Of a DNA stretch of 64,000 bases, positions 11,201-23,686 are shown one piece after another. The DNA lies in the NCBI GenBank assembly GCA_015146655.1, contig VKHL01000114.1, forward strand, positions 1-64,000. Direction: 5' to 3'. The position numbers and the translations under genes are program-made. The DNA comes from Ochromonas danica (lineage: Eukaryota > Sar > Chrysophyceae > Chromulinales > Chromulinaceae). Positions within the stretch are counted from its first letter, which is position 1. Each line of letters starts with the position of its first letter. The notes below the pieces were generated by a model, which had not been told where the DNA came from, did not search any database, and saw only the letters and a list, made by a program, of their open reading frames with translations.

Positions 11201-13168
11201 ATGTACTAGCAGGACGTAAAAACACGGGTGTTATTACCGGCGAGATGTTCCTGAATGGTGTTCCCAAGGTGGATGCTTACTTTCGTAAGGTTACTGCCTA
11301 TGTGGAGCAGTTTGATAGTCTGCCCAGGAAGAGTACCGCCCGTGAAGCCATCGCCTTCTCCGCTGCGTTGAGTCTCTCCTCGGATATTACAAGTGAACAA
11401 AGAGAAAAATGGGTTGATTCTGTATTGAGGATGATGGATCTTGAACCTTTACGAAATGAACTGGTAAGTGGTTATCATTCTGTATAGACTTCACTCATCA
11501 TTGATTGATTTGATTTGATTGTAATGGAATAGGTTGGTGTTCTCAATGGTGGTGGTATGAGCTTTGAACAACGTAAACGTGTCTCTATTGGAGTGGAACT
11601 AGCTTCCAACCCTTCGATTATCTTCTTGGATGAACCAACAACTGGTTTGGATTCTCGTGCAGCGCAGATTCTTGTTCGTAATATTCGTACAATTGCTGCC
11701 ACAGGTCGCACTGTAGTTTGTACAATCCATCAACCATCTTCTGCTATTTTCCAATCATTCGACTCTCTGCTGTTACTCAAAACTGGTGGCAAGGTTGTCT
11801 ATTTTGGTGAACTTGGTGAGAGAGCACAAAGTCTGGTAGACTATTTCCAATCTGCTCCTCATGTCTCTCCTATTCCACATCATGTCAATCCTGCTACTTG
11901 GATGTTAGAAGTGATTGGTGCAGGAACAAGTAATCATTCCTCTGAGATGATTAAGATTGACTTTAGTGAATACTATCGATCCTCTTCTCTTTGTACACGC
12001 AATTTGGAATTATTAGAAGATTATACGAAACCAATGCAAGGATCGAAAAGGATTTCCACGGAAGACATGGAAGATAATCAAGGATATAATGCTTCCTATT
12101 TCATGCAATTCGTGACGTTAATGGGTCGCTTTGGTCGAACATATTATCGAACACCTCTTTATACAGCATTACGTCCAATGATCAACATCTTGCTAGCTCT
12201 CCTCTTCAGCTCTGCTTATCCCATGTATAGCTATCATAACAATGTCCAGTTGATCTCCTTGACCGCTGTTATGTATAATACCACCATGTTTTGTGGTGTG
12301 GTAGCTCTCTTTATGGGTGTTCCCATGGCCTTTTCAGATCGAGATGTCTTCTATAAAGAGCAACAATCTCGATTGTATAGCGTTGGTGTCTATGCGTTTT
12401 GTATGTTTCTTATTGAGGTAAGTGATCTTGTCTTGTCGCGTAATAGAACCACTTATGACCGGTCATTTGGTTTGTTGTATTGTAGATACCTGTCCTGATC
12501 GTGAGCTCTCTTGCCTTTACTTTGCCATTCTTTTTCCTCGTGGGATTGAGGAGTCCTGGTGATGAAACCACAAAGTTCCTCTGGTATTGGCTCTTCCAAT
12601 TCTTCATCCAGTCAGTCTGCCTTTACTTGGGACAGTTCTATGCTGCACTAACTCCAAATGAAGCCACCTCACAAGGTCAGTTCCCCACAGTTCATCTTAT
12701 TCTGTACGTGTGTTTTCTCAATAGTCTGACATTTCCCATTCTTTGCTTGTCTATGTTACAGTCTTGGTGGGCTTGAATAACACAGTGTTAGCATTGTTCT
12801 GTGGCTTCTTAACCACTGAAGCACACATCCCAGACTTCTGGCTTTTCATGTATTGGCTCAATCCTCTGCACTTCTGTCTCGAGGGGTTGGTATCCACGCA
12901 GTTTTATGACGACTACACGATGATCAAGACAAGCAAAGGTGCTCATGTTACTACGAAGTACTATTTGACACAGATCCAGTTTACTCGTTGGAAGTATGGA
13001 CATATTGGATACGATATTCTCGCCTTGTGTCTCTTGGTCTTTGGTGCAGTGTAAGTCATCTCTATCTTGATCTTGTTCTAACTCATGATGTTAACTTGTT
13101 TTGGTTGACGTGATAATAGGACGTGCAATTATCTTTGTCTCAAGAACTTTCGACATGACAAGAGATAA
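8249..13168 (+). CDS. Full-size PDR-type ABC transporter (ABCG subfamily)
   Basis: Nine exons join in frame: 8249-8711, 8794-9209, 9285-9404, 9482-9551, 9653-11463, 11533-12417, 12486-12675, 12762-13050 and 13120-13168, for 1430 residues. The layout is NBD1-TMD1-NBD2-TMD2, the reverse order typical of pleiotropic drug resistance pumps at the plasma membrane. NBD1 has Walker A GPPGAGKS (147-154) and signature VSGGQKRR; its Walker B reads FMDCIS, so the catalytic Glu is Cys299. NBD2 is canonical: GASGAGKT (862-869), MSFEQRKRVSIG, FLDEPTTGLDS and CTIHQPSS. The transmembrane halves carry VFYKQQDAGFF and VFYKEQQSRLY, as in oomycete and plant PDRs. An ~60-residue Gln/Asn-rich linker precedes NBD2. 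The likely role is ATP-driven export of lipids or hydrophobic toxins. Confidence 0.93.
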
Positions 13169-14161
13169 TCATCTCTCTCATCTCTTCCAAACTTCTTCAA
13201 CCTTTTCCTGACCCCACATTTCCATATTGTAAAACCCACTGTATGCTACTGCATTACCTGATCGCTGTTCTTAGAATAATTGTAACCTTCTCAGTATTAT
13301 GTAATGATATATTAATGATATAATGACTTCCTCATTTCAACATATTGAATCTTTTCTGCAGCTCAATCTGTAATCAAACTAACTGATAGCCACTAGCCAC
13401 TGAGGTCATACATAAACCCTGCTAGACTATAGTCAACATCTAGTTCCAGGTCATAAGCCATATGGCCGCCTGTCACGCCACATGTCCTAGGCCATGGCCT
13501 TCTAGCACCGCTTAAAATGTGGTCCCCTGGCAAAACACACAACGTTTTGAATGGCTTTGAGTTATAAATCCATGTTTTAGAGTTTTAAGCCTGACTTTTT
13601 CATTCTCAGTTCACAACATCGGCAGGACTTCTACCCTTTAATTAACACTGAGATTATTCTATCAAAGTATTCTGCATGGCCAGAATTGCCACAAACGGAT
13701 GCTGAAAGAATATTACAAGCTATTCCCAAGCAGGCAGAGAAGGCAAGCATGATAGGGATATGCTTGGATGAAGTATTGATCAAACATATCTCAGTCATGC
13801 TTGCCTTCTCGGCCGGCTTGGGAATAGCTTGTACAATGTTATAGTATGCTTTCAGCGTCTGCTTGAGATAGTTCAGGCAATTCAGAACACTTGGATAGAA
13901 TAGTCTCAGGATTATTGGGTAGAAGTCCTGTTGATCTCCAACTACCAACCTTGTTTTACGTTGTGGACTGAGAATGAAAAGGATATTTGTTTCAAACACT
14001 TTTGAGAGGCGTAAGATCTCTCTCACTTCGACTAGTCGAAAGCTCGCATCGTCTTTTGTCATCGTGACTGTTGCTTCTTAAATTACTGTGCTATACGAAT
14101 AGACACCATCACTACTATACCAACTATCATCGCACCTCCTCATAACATTACAACAAACCTC
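13169..14161. other. Gene-poor stretch between ABC transporter and Sec7 gene
   Basis: Both neighbouring genes end into this stretch. Apart from UTRs it holds the imperfect inverted repeat at 13597-13981, listed separately. A minus-strand frame over 14062-13631 crosses the repeat, but no domain could be assigned with confidence. Confidence 0.5.
13597..13981. repeat. Imperfect inverted repeat made of two coding-like arms
   Basis: The left arm (13597-13752) and right arm (13795-13981) are reverse complements with mismatches and indels, around a 42-bp spacer. The innermost 35 bases are the best matched (CTATTCCCAAG...GCAAGCATGA). Read toward the centre, both arms translate alike: FILSSQHR...QDFYP...QAIPKQAEKASM on the left and FILSPQRK...QDFYP...QAIPKPAEKASM on the right. 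This looks like an inverted duplication of one former coding segment, now diverged. The source gene is not recognised. Confidence 0.75.
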
Positions 14162-17100
14162 CTAGCGCTGTCCTTGACGATAGGAAGCAAAGCCAGAAGA
14201 CGAAGACTGGCCCAGCATAAACACAGGGTCTACGAACTGTTGGAAGATCTGACGGACTAGGCTGCGGACCGAAGCATTCTCGCAGATTATCATTCGACTC
14301 AACAAAGGCACCAGCCAGTGGCAATGCTCCTGGAAAGCCGATCCGTCAAAGTTCGTCACTCGCTCTAAGATCAAGCGCACTGGACCCAGATAGGCTGTGT
14401 GCTGAGCTCGCAGGAACTGCTGGTCGCGCAGCACACCACTGCTTGGAGACTTCTTCGAAGCCAAAGCATTCTCCAACTGGGCAGCAGTGCTGGATTTGCG
14501 TCTTCGAGCATCTTTCTCTTCACCCACCATGCTCTCGCGCTCTCCACCTCTTCCCTTTGGACCCGCACCTCCTCCAGCTCCTGTCTTACCATCCGCCTCA
14601 TCTTCTGATGCTTCTCCATCTGAACTGCTCCAGTCATTCGATCCTTCTTCGAAGCTCAGGTAACGAGATAAGACCAAGCTCGAACATCTAACAAACATCG
14701 AACAATAACAATAGCAACCATGTCAGACAACTTGTCCTCACACAACACCCAATACAGTCGCTCTCTTACTACTTACCTTTGCAACCACGGCTTCACGAAT
14801 GCCAAGGTCTCTTCTCGAGATCGCTGAGGAAAGAACTGATCGGACTTCGTCTGATGCACTCCTTGCTCGAGATTAGCGCTAGAAGCAGCTCCACCGTGAT
14901 GATACAGATAGATGGTGAAAGCTGCTTCCAACAGTCCTTCCAACGATTTCACCTCTTGCTCCAACAGGTTAGGAAGCGTGCGCAATGCTCGAGCTGCATT
15001 CCCGTTGCGATTCATGAAGCCACGCTGCTGCAGCTTGAGACGTAAACTCAGGTTCTCATTGAAGGAGAAGGCGTGCCAATAACTGCTCTCCAGACTACGC
15101 AAGCTGCGCTCCAAGTGAGACAAAGACAAGCTATGGTGATACTTGCACAGCAACAATCGATGCACTTGGACCAACTCCAAGGTCAGAACCAAACAAGTCA
15201 TCGCTGCCGACGAGAACTCTCTCCAGTTGCTTTCCTCTTCCCTCGAGAGTGCCTGCCCTTGCTTGCTTCCAAGAGCAGGAGATTTGTTGTTCACTGACCC
15301 TCTGCTTGGACCACTTACTGAAGACGAGCGATCTTTGCCCTCCTGTCTGGATGATCCTCTGTTTGCACTGCTGATCGATGGCGAGCGCTCTTTGCCCTGC
15401 TGACTTGCACTCGATACACGCAGATTGCTGTCGCTGTTACTTCTCCCTAGCATCTCATTTAACGCCCTCTCTTCTAACGCTGGATGGTGCATCGTGAACC
15501 CTCCCATGCTGTACAGATGAGCTCCCCACGTCAGCTGGATGTGGACTCGCTCTTCTCCTATGTCATCTGCGTCTTTCACCTAAATCAATTGTTGATGCAT
15601 GCATACCAATTAGTTCATCTCAATGACATGCCACATGGTTCGTGCAGCCTACCTCCAAGATGGTACCAAGGCCGAAGATTGTTGTCACCACTCGTCCTAT
15701 GCTAGCAGCTGCTTGTTGAGAAAGAGGATTGCGGTGGCTGCCCACTACCTGGCCTCGCTCTTTCCTCCTCTTGCTCAATGGACAATCAGACAGCAGCATC
15801 TTCACTGCCATGGGACAGGAAACATAGTGTTGAGGAGAAATGCTACCGGCTTCTTGGAAATCCAGCAACAAGTTGCCCAACAAACACGAATTCGTCTGGC
15901 TCACCAGCAAACCCACTTCTTCTTCCCGCAGCAACAACATCCCCTCGCCTCCCACAGCCAAACGTTCATTGCCTGATGACGACAAACCACTGTGTCGCAG
16001 TCTATCCACCGCTACTGATCTTGCTTCGTTGTCTAGCCCTCCATGGTTATCTAACGACACGATCAAATCGCGCAGTACCTTCACACCTATCCTGCCCAAG
16101 CTCTCCACATCTTGCAAGATGCAGTCGCTCAACATCGCCAGCAAATCTCCCAGTAATCCTCTCGTTCGGCCACTTTCCTTGAACTGCATATACAGCTCCA
16201 CACAACTAGACAACACCGTCAATGCCATCGTACCAATCCAGCTGTGCTTGTCATGCGAGGGCTGCAAAGGATCCGAGGGCCAGATTGAGTGCGGCTGGAT
16301 CGTGTTGTCCATTTTCGCAGAGTCCACCATGGGGAAAAGCACTCCTTTAAAGATCACTGACCAGGCCTGAGGAGAAAACAATAACCCATGCTTCTTCAAG
16401 ATTGTCTGCAAGCAATCCAAAGCTTTCAGACGAATCTGCAGACGAACATCGCCCACTCGCGTTGACAAACCCAACAGTAAAGGCCACCATAGGCGGAACA
16501 CCGAGTCGTCACCATTGATCTGGAACTTCGAGTGGTGTTGCGAAGATTGACCACGATTCACGTCACTCAAGCTCTCCGTCAAACCTCCAGGAAGACTGTT
16601 CTTCGCCAGATGGTCAGCGCAGTAGGTGAGATAAGAGAGAGCTCGAAGAGATAAGGCTGTATGAGGACCAGAAGCAAAGGCCACCAAACAGTTCATCAAC
16701 TCCACAAAGTCATTTGTCAACAAATCAAACTCTTCGTTAATTAGCTGCTCTGTGATGTCAAAGGCCAGCTTCGCCAGCTCGAGATTATCCTGTCCTGCAG
16801 CGACATCAAAGATGCCGAAGATTGATCGCCAGCCGGAGTGGATGTTGCTGGCACAACTCTTGATCATAATATGCAGACACCGCAGAATCAGATCTTTCGT
16901 CTCCACCGAACTGGACCGAGCCATGATCTTCTCAAAGGGCTTCAAGAAGATACGTTGGAAATTGAAATTCGACAACTCATCCTTCTGCAGGAACTTGATC
17001 GACAACTGCTTCAAAGAGTCGATGGCAAACATCGCCAGGGCCTGATTATCGCTCACTCCCACATTCGAAAAATGATTGGCCAACAAGCTCCAGATCTTCG

Positions 17101-20100
17101 CCCAGTCCATACGAGAGCGAATATTCATGTTGCCATCTGCCACCTCCACCAACTTCTGCAGGCTGAACACACGAGGAGAAGCTGCATCAAAGCCTCCACT
17201 CTCTCTCCCGCGAATACTGTTCATATTGCCAGACACAGAGATCTCAGACATGCTCACCTCACACAAACTGCTCACAAAGTGATAGATGCCACTCCCAGAG
17301 AGGATTGTCGAGCTGGAGAAGATCTTGTCGATGAGAGAGGGATCGATATCTCGACACAATATCTCAGAATTCGTCTCTTCCACTAAGCGAGTTGTCTCTG
17401 CTTTGGAGGGACCAAGGAACAGCTTGGTAAAAGGATCGGTTAGACCCACACCCGCCAACATTCCCTCCGCTCCACGACTATCTGCTCCATGACGACCGCT
17501 GCCACCACTCATCGACATGCTGCTTCCTCGACGACTTAGGAAAGGCTGACGGCCTCCACTGCTCCCATGCTCACTACTCAAGTTTGAGCCCATGTCGTTA
17601 AAGAACAGATCATCTGAATGTAAACCTGTCGCCAGGAGCAATAAGCGAGCGAGCTGGGAGATATTCTGAAGAATCTGTGTCCAGCTCTCTTCCAAGAACT
17701 CTCCCTCTGTCAGAGCGATCTTTAACAACAGCTTGATGCACTGCACATTCTTCACCTTCATCTCTCGCACTGAATCCAAAGTCGTGAACTTGCTCATAGC
17801 ATTGATATAGGTGTTTCTTGCCACTGTAAACTCCATGCGGCAAGCCAGAACAATGCTCAACTGGAAGCCCTGGAGGCATTGCTTCACCAAAGTGGGATCA
17901 TCAAAGGTCTCCAGCACCTGACTCAGCACAGCTAACATGGGAGGCCACACTATCTCATACATAGCCTTGATGTAGGCATAGATCTCATCTTTCACCGAGT
18001 GGTTGTGCAAGAAGACAGAGGTGCGCTTCTTCATCTGACGAATCATGGCTTCACCCGCCTTCACCATCTCCTTGCGCTCATGAGTGAAGGCATCTTTCTT
18101 CCTACGATCTGAGATGGACTGGAAGACGATGAAAGACCCATTGCTGTTCTCGTCTTTCTTACCCTTCTTACTTCCCTCCTGGGTGATGGAGATAGGCTGA
18201 GCTGCTATACGATCATAGATGTTGCTCAACAGCTCATCCGACAACTCTCCATCCGATGAAATGCCTTTGTTTTGTTTAATGAACTGCTCCTTGGTCATAC
18301 GCTTATCATCGCGAATCGCTGGATTGTGCAGGTTGGTTTGCAGCATGATAGTGGAGAAGGCCAAGATAAAAGCCATATCAGCCGAAGCAAACTCATCCTG
18401 GTGTTGGAGATAGTAGCGCTCTGCGAACTTCTCCATGATGCGATCGATCTTCTGAGCCTCGCCGGGAAGACGGAACCCCGACAAGAAACTGCGCATGGCG
18501 ATATCGAAACTCATCGAAGTGAAATCCATGTTCTGCACATACTCATGCAGAACTTTGTAGCAAAAACCGTTCTCATATTCTCTTTCTCTTCCCAATAAAT
18601 CGCCCACCATTGTCTTGTCCAGTTTGTCCTCGTGTTCTCGGAGGAAGACGGCCACATCCTTGGGATCCAGACGCAGATGGCCCAGAGACACCAAGTACTT
18701 GATTCCTTTCATAGGAGAGAGATTGAATTTGACGATGCCTGTGTCAATCTCTTCTTGGATCTTCAGCTTCTTATCAAACACGTCCACCATGCTAGCATTG
18801 GTACCATTGTCTGCATTTCCAAAACCACCATTTGCAGCAGCAACTGATGCTGAAGTGGGAGAAAGAGCGCTGCTGCCTGAAGGGATAGCATTCCCCTCTG
18901 ATGAAGCCATGCGCATCATGGGGGCCGGAGCAGGTCGGCCGGAAGCAACTCCTGCTTCTGATTCCTGCTTGGTCTGAAGAGTATTGTTACCACCAGGAAG
19001 AGCAGCAGACGGAGTGGAAAGTTCCGAGGTGGGCTCCTTTTCTTCCACTTCTTCACCTCCTGCGCCAGCCGCCTTGCTGCCACTCACATTGACATTGGTA
19101 TTGAAGCCAGCCCCCATTACCAAAGACCGTAAGACCAACAACAAACCCTCCAAACCCATCGAGCGAATTTGCAAATCTTCTGCTGCAAAGCGCTTATTCG
19201 AATTTGACATGAACTCCATAGTGGCGGCCGCTCGATTATTGTGTCCACCCACTTTCGCCAGCTTGGCGAATGCTGCCACGATTCGACTGAACAGATTGAT
19301 CGCACCCAGGTCGCAATCATAGTTGATGAAGATCTCAATCTGAGTGGATGGATCTCTGCAAATAGTATGGAAGACCTCCAACACACGCACTTTATGTTCG
19401 TAGGTGCTGTTCTCACTCTCCAAGATGCGCAAGAAGATTGTCGAAACAAACACCTCCACTTCACTCTTCAGATGCTCTTTGAAGTTCTGCATCAGCAAGG
19501 TAAAGATCTGCAAAGACAGTCCCGTCACTTGGGTCACATGGGATGTGCAGTTATTCAGCAAAGAAACACAAAGAAAGCTACGGATTGCATGGATGAACTT
19601 CTCTCCTGTGCGGAATGCAGGACCACAGTTCTTCAACAGATAGTACAAAAGCTCCAGAGAGAGGATCCTACAAACACCATTGCACAGACGTATCCATCAT
19701 CAATGTTCTCAAACAGTCAGAATCCAGTAACCTATCTAAAGCCTTACTTGTTTTGCAAGACCAGGTTGTCGCTGTAGGCCACTTGGCTTTCATCCGAGAT
19801 ACCCTTCATCGACAACTTGCAAAGAGCACGGAACAGCAAATAGGCATCGCGATGATAAACTGAAGGAAATGTCTCCACAGACCCTCCAGAACCATCCACC
19901 ACAGAGATGCTCCCAGTGCTGATCCGCAAGTCCTGACTTCCAAGGTCGATTTCTCCTTCTTGTGTGGCCTCCTTACTTCCATCACCTGGTTGCCCTTCTT
20001 TCTCTTCTAACAAGGCAGACTTTAAATCGTCCGATCCTTCAGAAATTACAGTCAACTTCTCTGCTGAAGATGGGAGAACTGAATCGTCAGCTGTCAGAGA

Positions 20101-21431
20101 CCCACCCACTTCCTTTTCTGCTGCCTCTCTCTCCTTCTCAGAGGAAGCTTCAAGGACCTGGCTACCCACTTCCTGGCCACCATTTACCAGCTCAATATCT
20201 GAAGTAGTGACTTTCAATGTCTCCTTCTCTTCGTCTCCATTCACTTCCACTTCTGACTCGTCACTGCATCACACCAAAACAAACAGTTAGTCTACAGGCT
20301 CAACAGAGAATAAGCTTTGCTGTCCACCCACCTCTTCTCCAAGGCTGCCGTTTCTTCCAACACTACTGGCAATAGTTTAGACTCCTCTCTCGTCAACGAA
20401 CTCCCTCTTCCCTCCTTGTTTTCACCCAGTTCTGTCTGGGGATGTTGAGTCTCCTGTACTTCCATGCGCTGATTGATGATGCTCACGATCTGAGTAAGAG
20501 CTGCCTTGGCTGCTACTTTGATGGCTGGATTTTTGCTCATTAAATGGATATGAAAGCAGGCCCGCATCGCAAGGAGAAGGTTGGCATCATGGACTTCACA
20601 GTAGGTGGAGGTTATTGCAGTGAGCAACGCATTGATAACCTATCATATCATACCACACAATAGAGATGCTTCTTGAGGGAAGAGTAAAGTAGAATGATAG
20701 ACAGAGGAAGGATTCTCTACCTGCAAATGCACTCCTTCATCAAACTCATCAGAGCCTTTACAAACAGTCTCGATCAGTTGTGTCATCTTGGCCTTGTCCA
20801 AGAGCACGAACTGACTGGGATTATGGTGATGTAGTGGAGGAGGCTGTGTGGACGAGGAAGAGGATGACAGATGCAGTGGTACCATTTGCTGGGCAGAGCT
20901 CTTCAAGTATCCATGCTCTATCCAACAGTCATCAAGACACATGAAGGCAACATTCCACAAGACAATGCAGAAGGAAGTCATCACAACACTCACAGCCAGA
21001 CCTCCCAACTAGTCTAGCTACTTCCTCCCTCTCACACAGAAACACACAATACAATACAATACAATACAATACAATACAGCAATCATTCTACCCCTGCAGC
21101 ACGTACCAATCATGTAGTGGATGGCATCTAAAGCGATCTCCATCATCCTCGGCTGAGAACTCTCACAAGTGGCAATCAGCATATCCAGATATTCTTTGCC
21201 ATGTCTCCCAACAAAGTCTGCATCGTTATCTTTTTCTTCTTGCGTGTAGGAGGCTAGCAACAGGAGAATCATCACAATATCATGAGGAAGAAGCAGGAAA
21301 TGAGGAAAGACACACAGAACAGCATTTCTTAACTCACCTAAGAGCTGATCACAAAGACTTCGAAGATCCTTGAACCGCCTAGGAATTTCCTTTCTTAGAC
21401 GTTTCAATACTTTGATCATAAAGCTTTCCAT
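14162..21431 (-). CDS. BIG-type Sec7 Arf guanine-nucleotide exchange factor
   Basis: Eight exons join in frame: 21431-21338, 21253-21107, 20917-20721, 20639-20332, 20263-19748, 19667-15653, 15579-14777 and 14687-14162, giving 2201 residues. Large ArfGEFs of the BIG/Sec7p class swap GDP for GTP on Arf1 at the trans-Golgi to start coat assembly. The DCB-like N-terminus leads to CKLSMK and the HUS box INYDCDLGA. The Sec7 domain follows, with the glutamic-finger motif FRLPGEAQKIDR and the hydrophobic groove motif FSTIMLQTNLHNP. HDS-like helical repeats (LDCLQTILKKHG, ISVSGNMNSI) fill the rest. Acidic, Ser-rich linkers sit before the HUS box and near the C-terminus. It shares a 161-bp head-to-head promoter region with the HemK-like gene. 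Its last 75 coding bases recur at 1-75. Confidence 0.94.
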
Positions 21432-21592
21432 TCGATCTTGTTGGGAAGGAAAGGCAATTCAGATCTGCTGCTCTTGCGGCCTTTGTTGGGCCAAAGTTTG
21501 ACTTTTCTTGATCATAGTTACTACTTATAAGCTCATTTGTGCTAGTTTGGAGCCTCCTGTGTGGTGGTGGTGTGACGAAACAATTGAGAAAA

Positions 21593-22657
21593 ATGATCAT
21601 TATCTTCTTCTTCCTCCTCTTTGTCATGATATTATCTTCTTTTACAATTCATTCACTTACTACTAACCTTCTTTATCACAAGCGCATATTGAGGCTAACT
21701 TTTAGACAGTTTTCAAGCTGTTCTTCCTTTCTTCCCAAAGAAGACACCGTCACGATCGGTAAAGCACATCAGCTTGCTACAAAATGGCTTGAATCACGTG
21801 AGGTCATTGATGCTGAAGACTCTTCTCGACATCTTCTTTCAGCTGCAACTCTGATTGGTACGAAGTATTCAGATTTCGTACGCAACCAAGAGCGAGAGTT
21901 GAGTAGTCATGAAGTGGTCAAGTTCGAGAGGTTTTGCTGGAAACGCGCTGAGCGATGCCCCGTGCAGTATATAATAGGTAATTGGGATTTCTATGGATTG
22001 ACGTTTACTTGTCGACCACCTATTCTTATTCCTCGGCCAGAGACCGAAGAATTGGTGGAGAAAGTGGTCAAGGATCTTCAACTCTTGCCACCCAAGAAAT
22101 GCCGACGTATCCTTGATATTGGGACTGGAAGCGGGGTCATTGGTGTTACATTGGCGTCACAACTATCTAATTCATATGTGTTGGCTATTGATAGTAACCC
22201 CGTCGCCGTTCAACTTGCCAATGAGAATGCGCAGAGTATACTGGGGAAGGAGTCAGAGAGGTTTGAATGCAAGGAGATAGACTATTTGAACTTTGCCCAG
22301 GATCAAACATACTTGGGGCTATTTGATATCATCGTGAGCAATCCCCCGTATATTCCTTCTGGTGATTTGCCTGGTTTAATGACCGAAGTTCGGGAATATG
22401 AAGACAAACGAGCTTTGGACGGAGGATTGGATGGGTTTGACTTGATCAAGGAGATTATTATCAATAGTGAAAGAATGCTAAGCATAGATGGTAGTAGGAA
22501 GCTATGGCTGGAAGTTGACCCTTCTCATCCGCAGCTTTTAAAGGACCTTCTCGCTGAGAAGCATTTCCCAAGAGACGTGCTGGAATCCATTCGAAATGTT
22601 GAAAGCTTTCGTGATCTCTCAGGCAATCAACGCTTCATCTGTATAACTTACCGATAG
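21593..22657 (+). CDS. HEMK1: HemK/PrmC-type release-factor glutamine methyltransferase, organellar
   Basis: A single exon of 354 codons from the first in-frame ATG. The enzyme N5-methylates the Gln of the GGQ motif of class 1 release factors, using S-adenosylmethionine. The N-terminal helical domain is followed by the linker motif PVQYIIGNWDFYG and IPRPETEELVE. Then come the SAM-binding motif LDIGTGSGVIG (174-184) and the catalytic NPPY (250-253). The first 16 residues are very hydrophobic and end SS|FTIHS, followed by a basic, Ser-rich stretch. This resembles a signal peptide plus transit peptide with Phe at the cleavage site, so plastid import is possible; mitochondria is the alternative. 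It starts 161 bp from the Sec7 gene start, head-to-head. Confidence 0.9.
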   Translation: MIIIFFFLLFVMILSSFTIHSLTTNLLYHKRILRLTFRQFSSCSSFLPKEDTVTIGKAHQLATKWLESREVIDAEDSSRHLLSAATLIGTKYSDFVRNQERELSSHEVVKFERFCWKRAERCPVQYIIGNWDFYGLTFTCRPPILIPRPETEELVEKVVKDLQLLPPKKCRRILDIGTGSGVIGVTLASQLSNSYVLAIDSNPVAVQLANENAQSILGKESERFECKEIDYLNFAQDQTYLGLFDIIVSNPPYIPSGDLPGLMTEVREYEDKRALDGGLDGFDLIKEIIINSERMLSIDGSRKLWLEVDPSHPQLLKDLLAEKHFPRDVLESIRNVESFRDLSGNQRFICITYR

Positions 22658-23050
22658 ATTTAGAATGTTCGCATGTACAGTACAATAACATAACCATTTC
22701 ATTGATTTGTATGGGGAATGGAATGCAATTATAGCAATTTTAGTTATTCCATCTTTTACTTAGTTATTCCTGCGGTTCGAGGTGGAGCTTCTTGAAGGCT
22801 TTAAATGGTTTGCTAGCGCTTTAGAGGACTTATCTCTCCAAGTCGCATAATGTAACGCTATTTAGAAATTGCTGCCCTATGAAATAGTTTGAGATCATTT
22901 GTGTAAGTAGTCCCCATCTTGTTGGATAAGAAGTATGAGATTGAAGAGCAAAGCTTTGTTTCAGATCACTAGTTACATTATACACATATTCACAAAAGAA
23001 GTAGTCAACTTTGCCAAGTCCAGCCCTCGCCTATTCGATCCTTGTCGCGG
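22658..23050. other. Intergenic, no gene seen
   Basis: This is the convergent 3' flank of the HemK-like gene and the small membrane-protein gene. Nothing was recognised in it. Confidence 0.5.
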
Positions 23051-23393
23051 CTAGAATAGGCCACCCTTGCGGCATTCCTCAGCGGCAATCATCAGAGAAT
23101 TGCTGATATCCAGCAAAGCCACCTTGATGTTGTTCATTGAGTGGGACACTTCCCGGAAAGTACACCCCATCACTGCGACAAACACTAAGGCGACCGCGAT
23201 ACCCGCAAATACTGAGACAAGACAGACGATGAGTTAAATTAGCAAAACAATCGAGTTCTCCCTAACCTGCTTTGGATTTCATGCATTCCGCCTCCGCCAG
23301 TTCGCTACGATAAGGGCACGCCCTTTCAAAGCTTGTGGAGCCACATTTGGTGCAGCGAGGCGTAGATGCAGAACAATCAATGTGGTGCTGCAT
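23051..23393 (-). CDS. Small two-exon protein: Cys-rich head and one membrane helix
   Basis: Two exons, 23393-23267 and 23211-23051, join in frame across a 55-bp GT-AG intron to give 95 residues. Both pieces are too short to stand out alone. The N-terminal exon has a zinc-finger-like Cys pattern (CSASTPRCTKCG, then CPYRSELAEAEC). The second exon starts with a hydrophobic helix, VFAGIAVALVFVAVMG, followed by an amphipathic tail ending RKGGLF. That suggests a single-pass membrane protein with a small metal-binding head. I do not recognise the family. Consistent frame, clean splice sites and composition support it; expression evidence is not available here. Confidence 0.55.
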
Positions 23394-23686
23394 TGATATT
23401 CGAAGAGAATTGGAAAGAAGAAATGAAACTCAGACTACCAAGTACAGTAGAGCATTCCATTTAGCTTGAAACAGCTTGAAAATGGGAGGGTTTAACTTAA
23501 CTAGTTTGAGTGGCAATTGTGGCGTGGTGGTGGTGACCACAAACGAAAAGATGCGATGGAAGGTCGACAATCAACAACAGATGTGAAGGAGGAGCTCCCA
23601 GCTTATCTCATCCCTTCGTCATCACTACTTCTCTCACTTCACAATAGTAGTTAATCAGAGTGATAGAAGAGAGGAATTGATTGATC

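Noticed and set aside
13631-14062. A helicase gene on the minus strand
   Set aside because: RLVVGDQQ is only faintly helicase-like, other motifs are absent, and the frame crosses an inverted repeat.
15623-20290. Many plus-strand frames of 60-180 codons
   Set aside because: All lie opposite the Sec7 gene, whose minus-strand exons join in frame and match the BIG family throughout.
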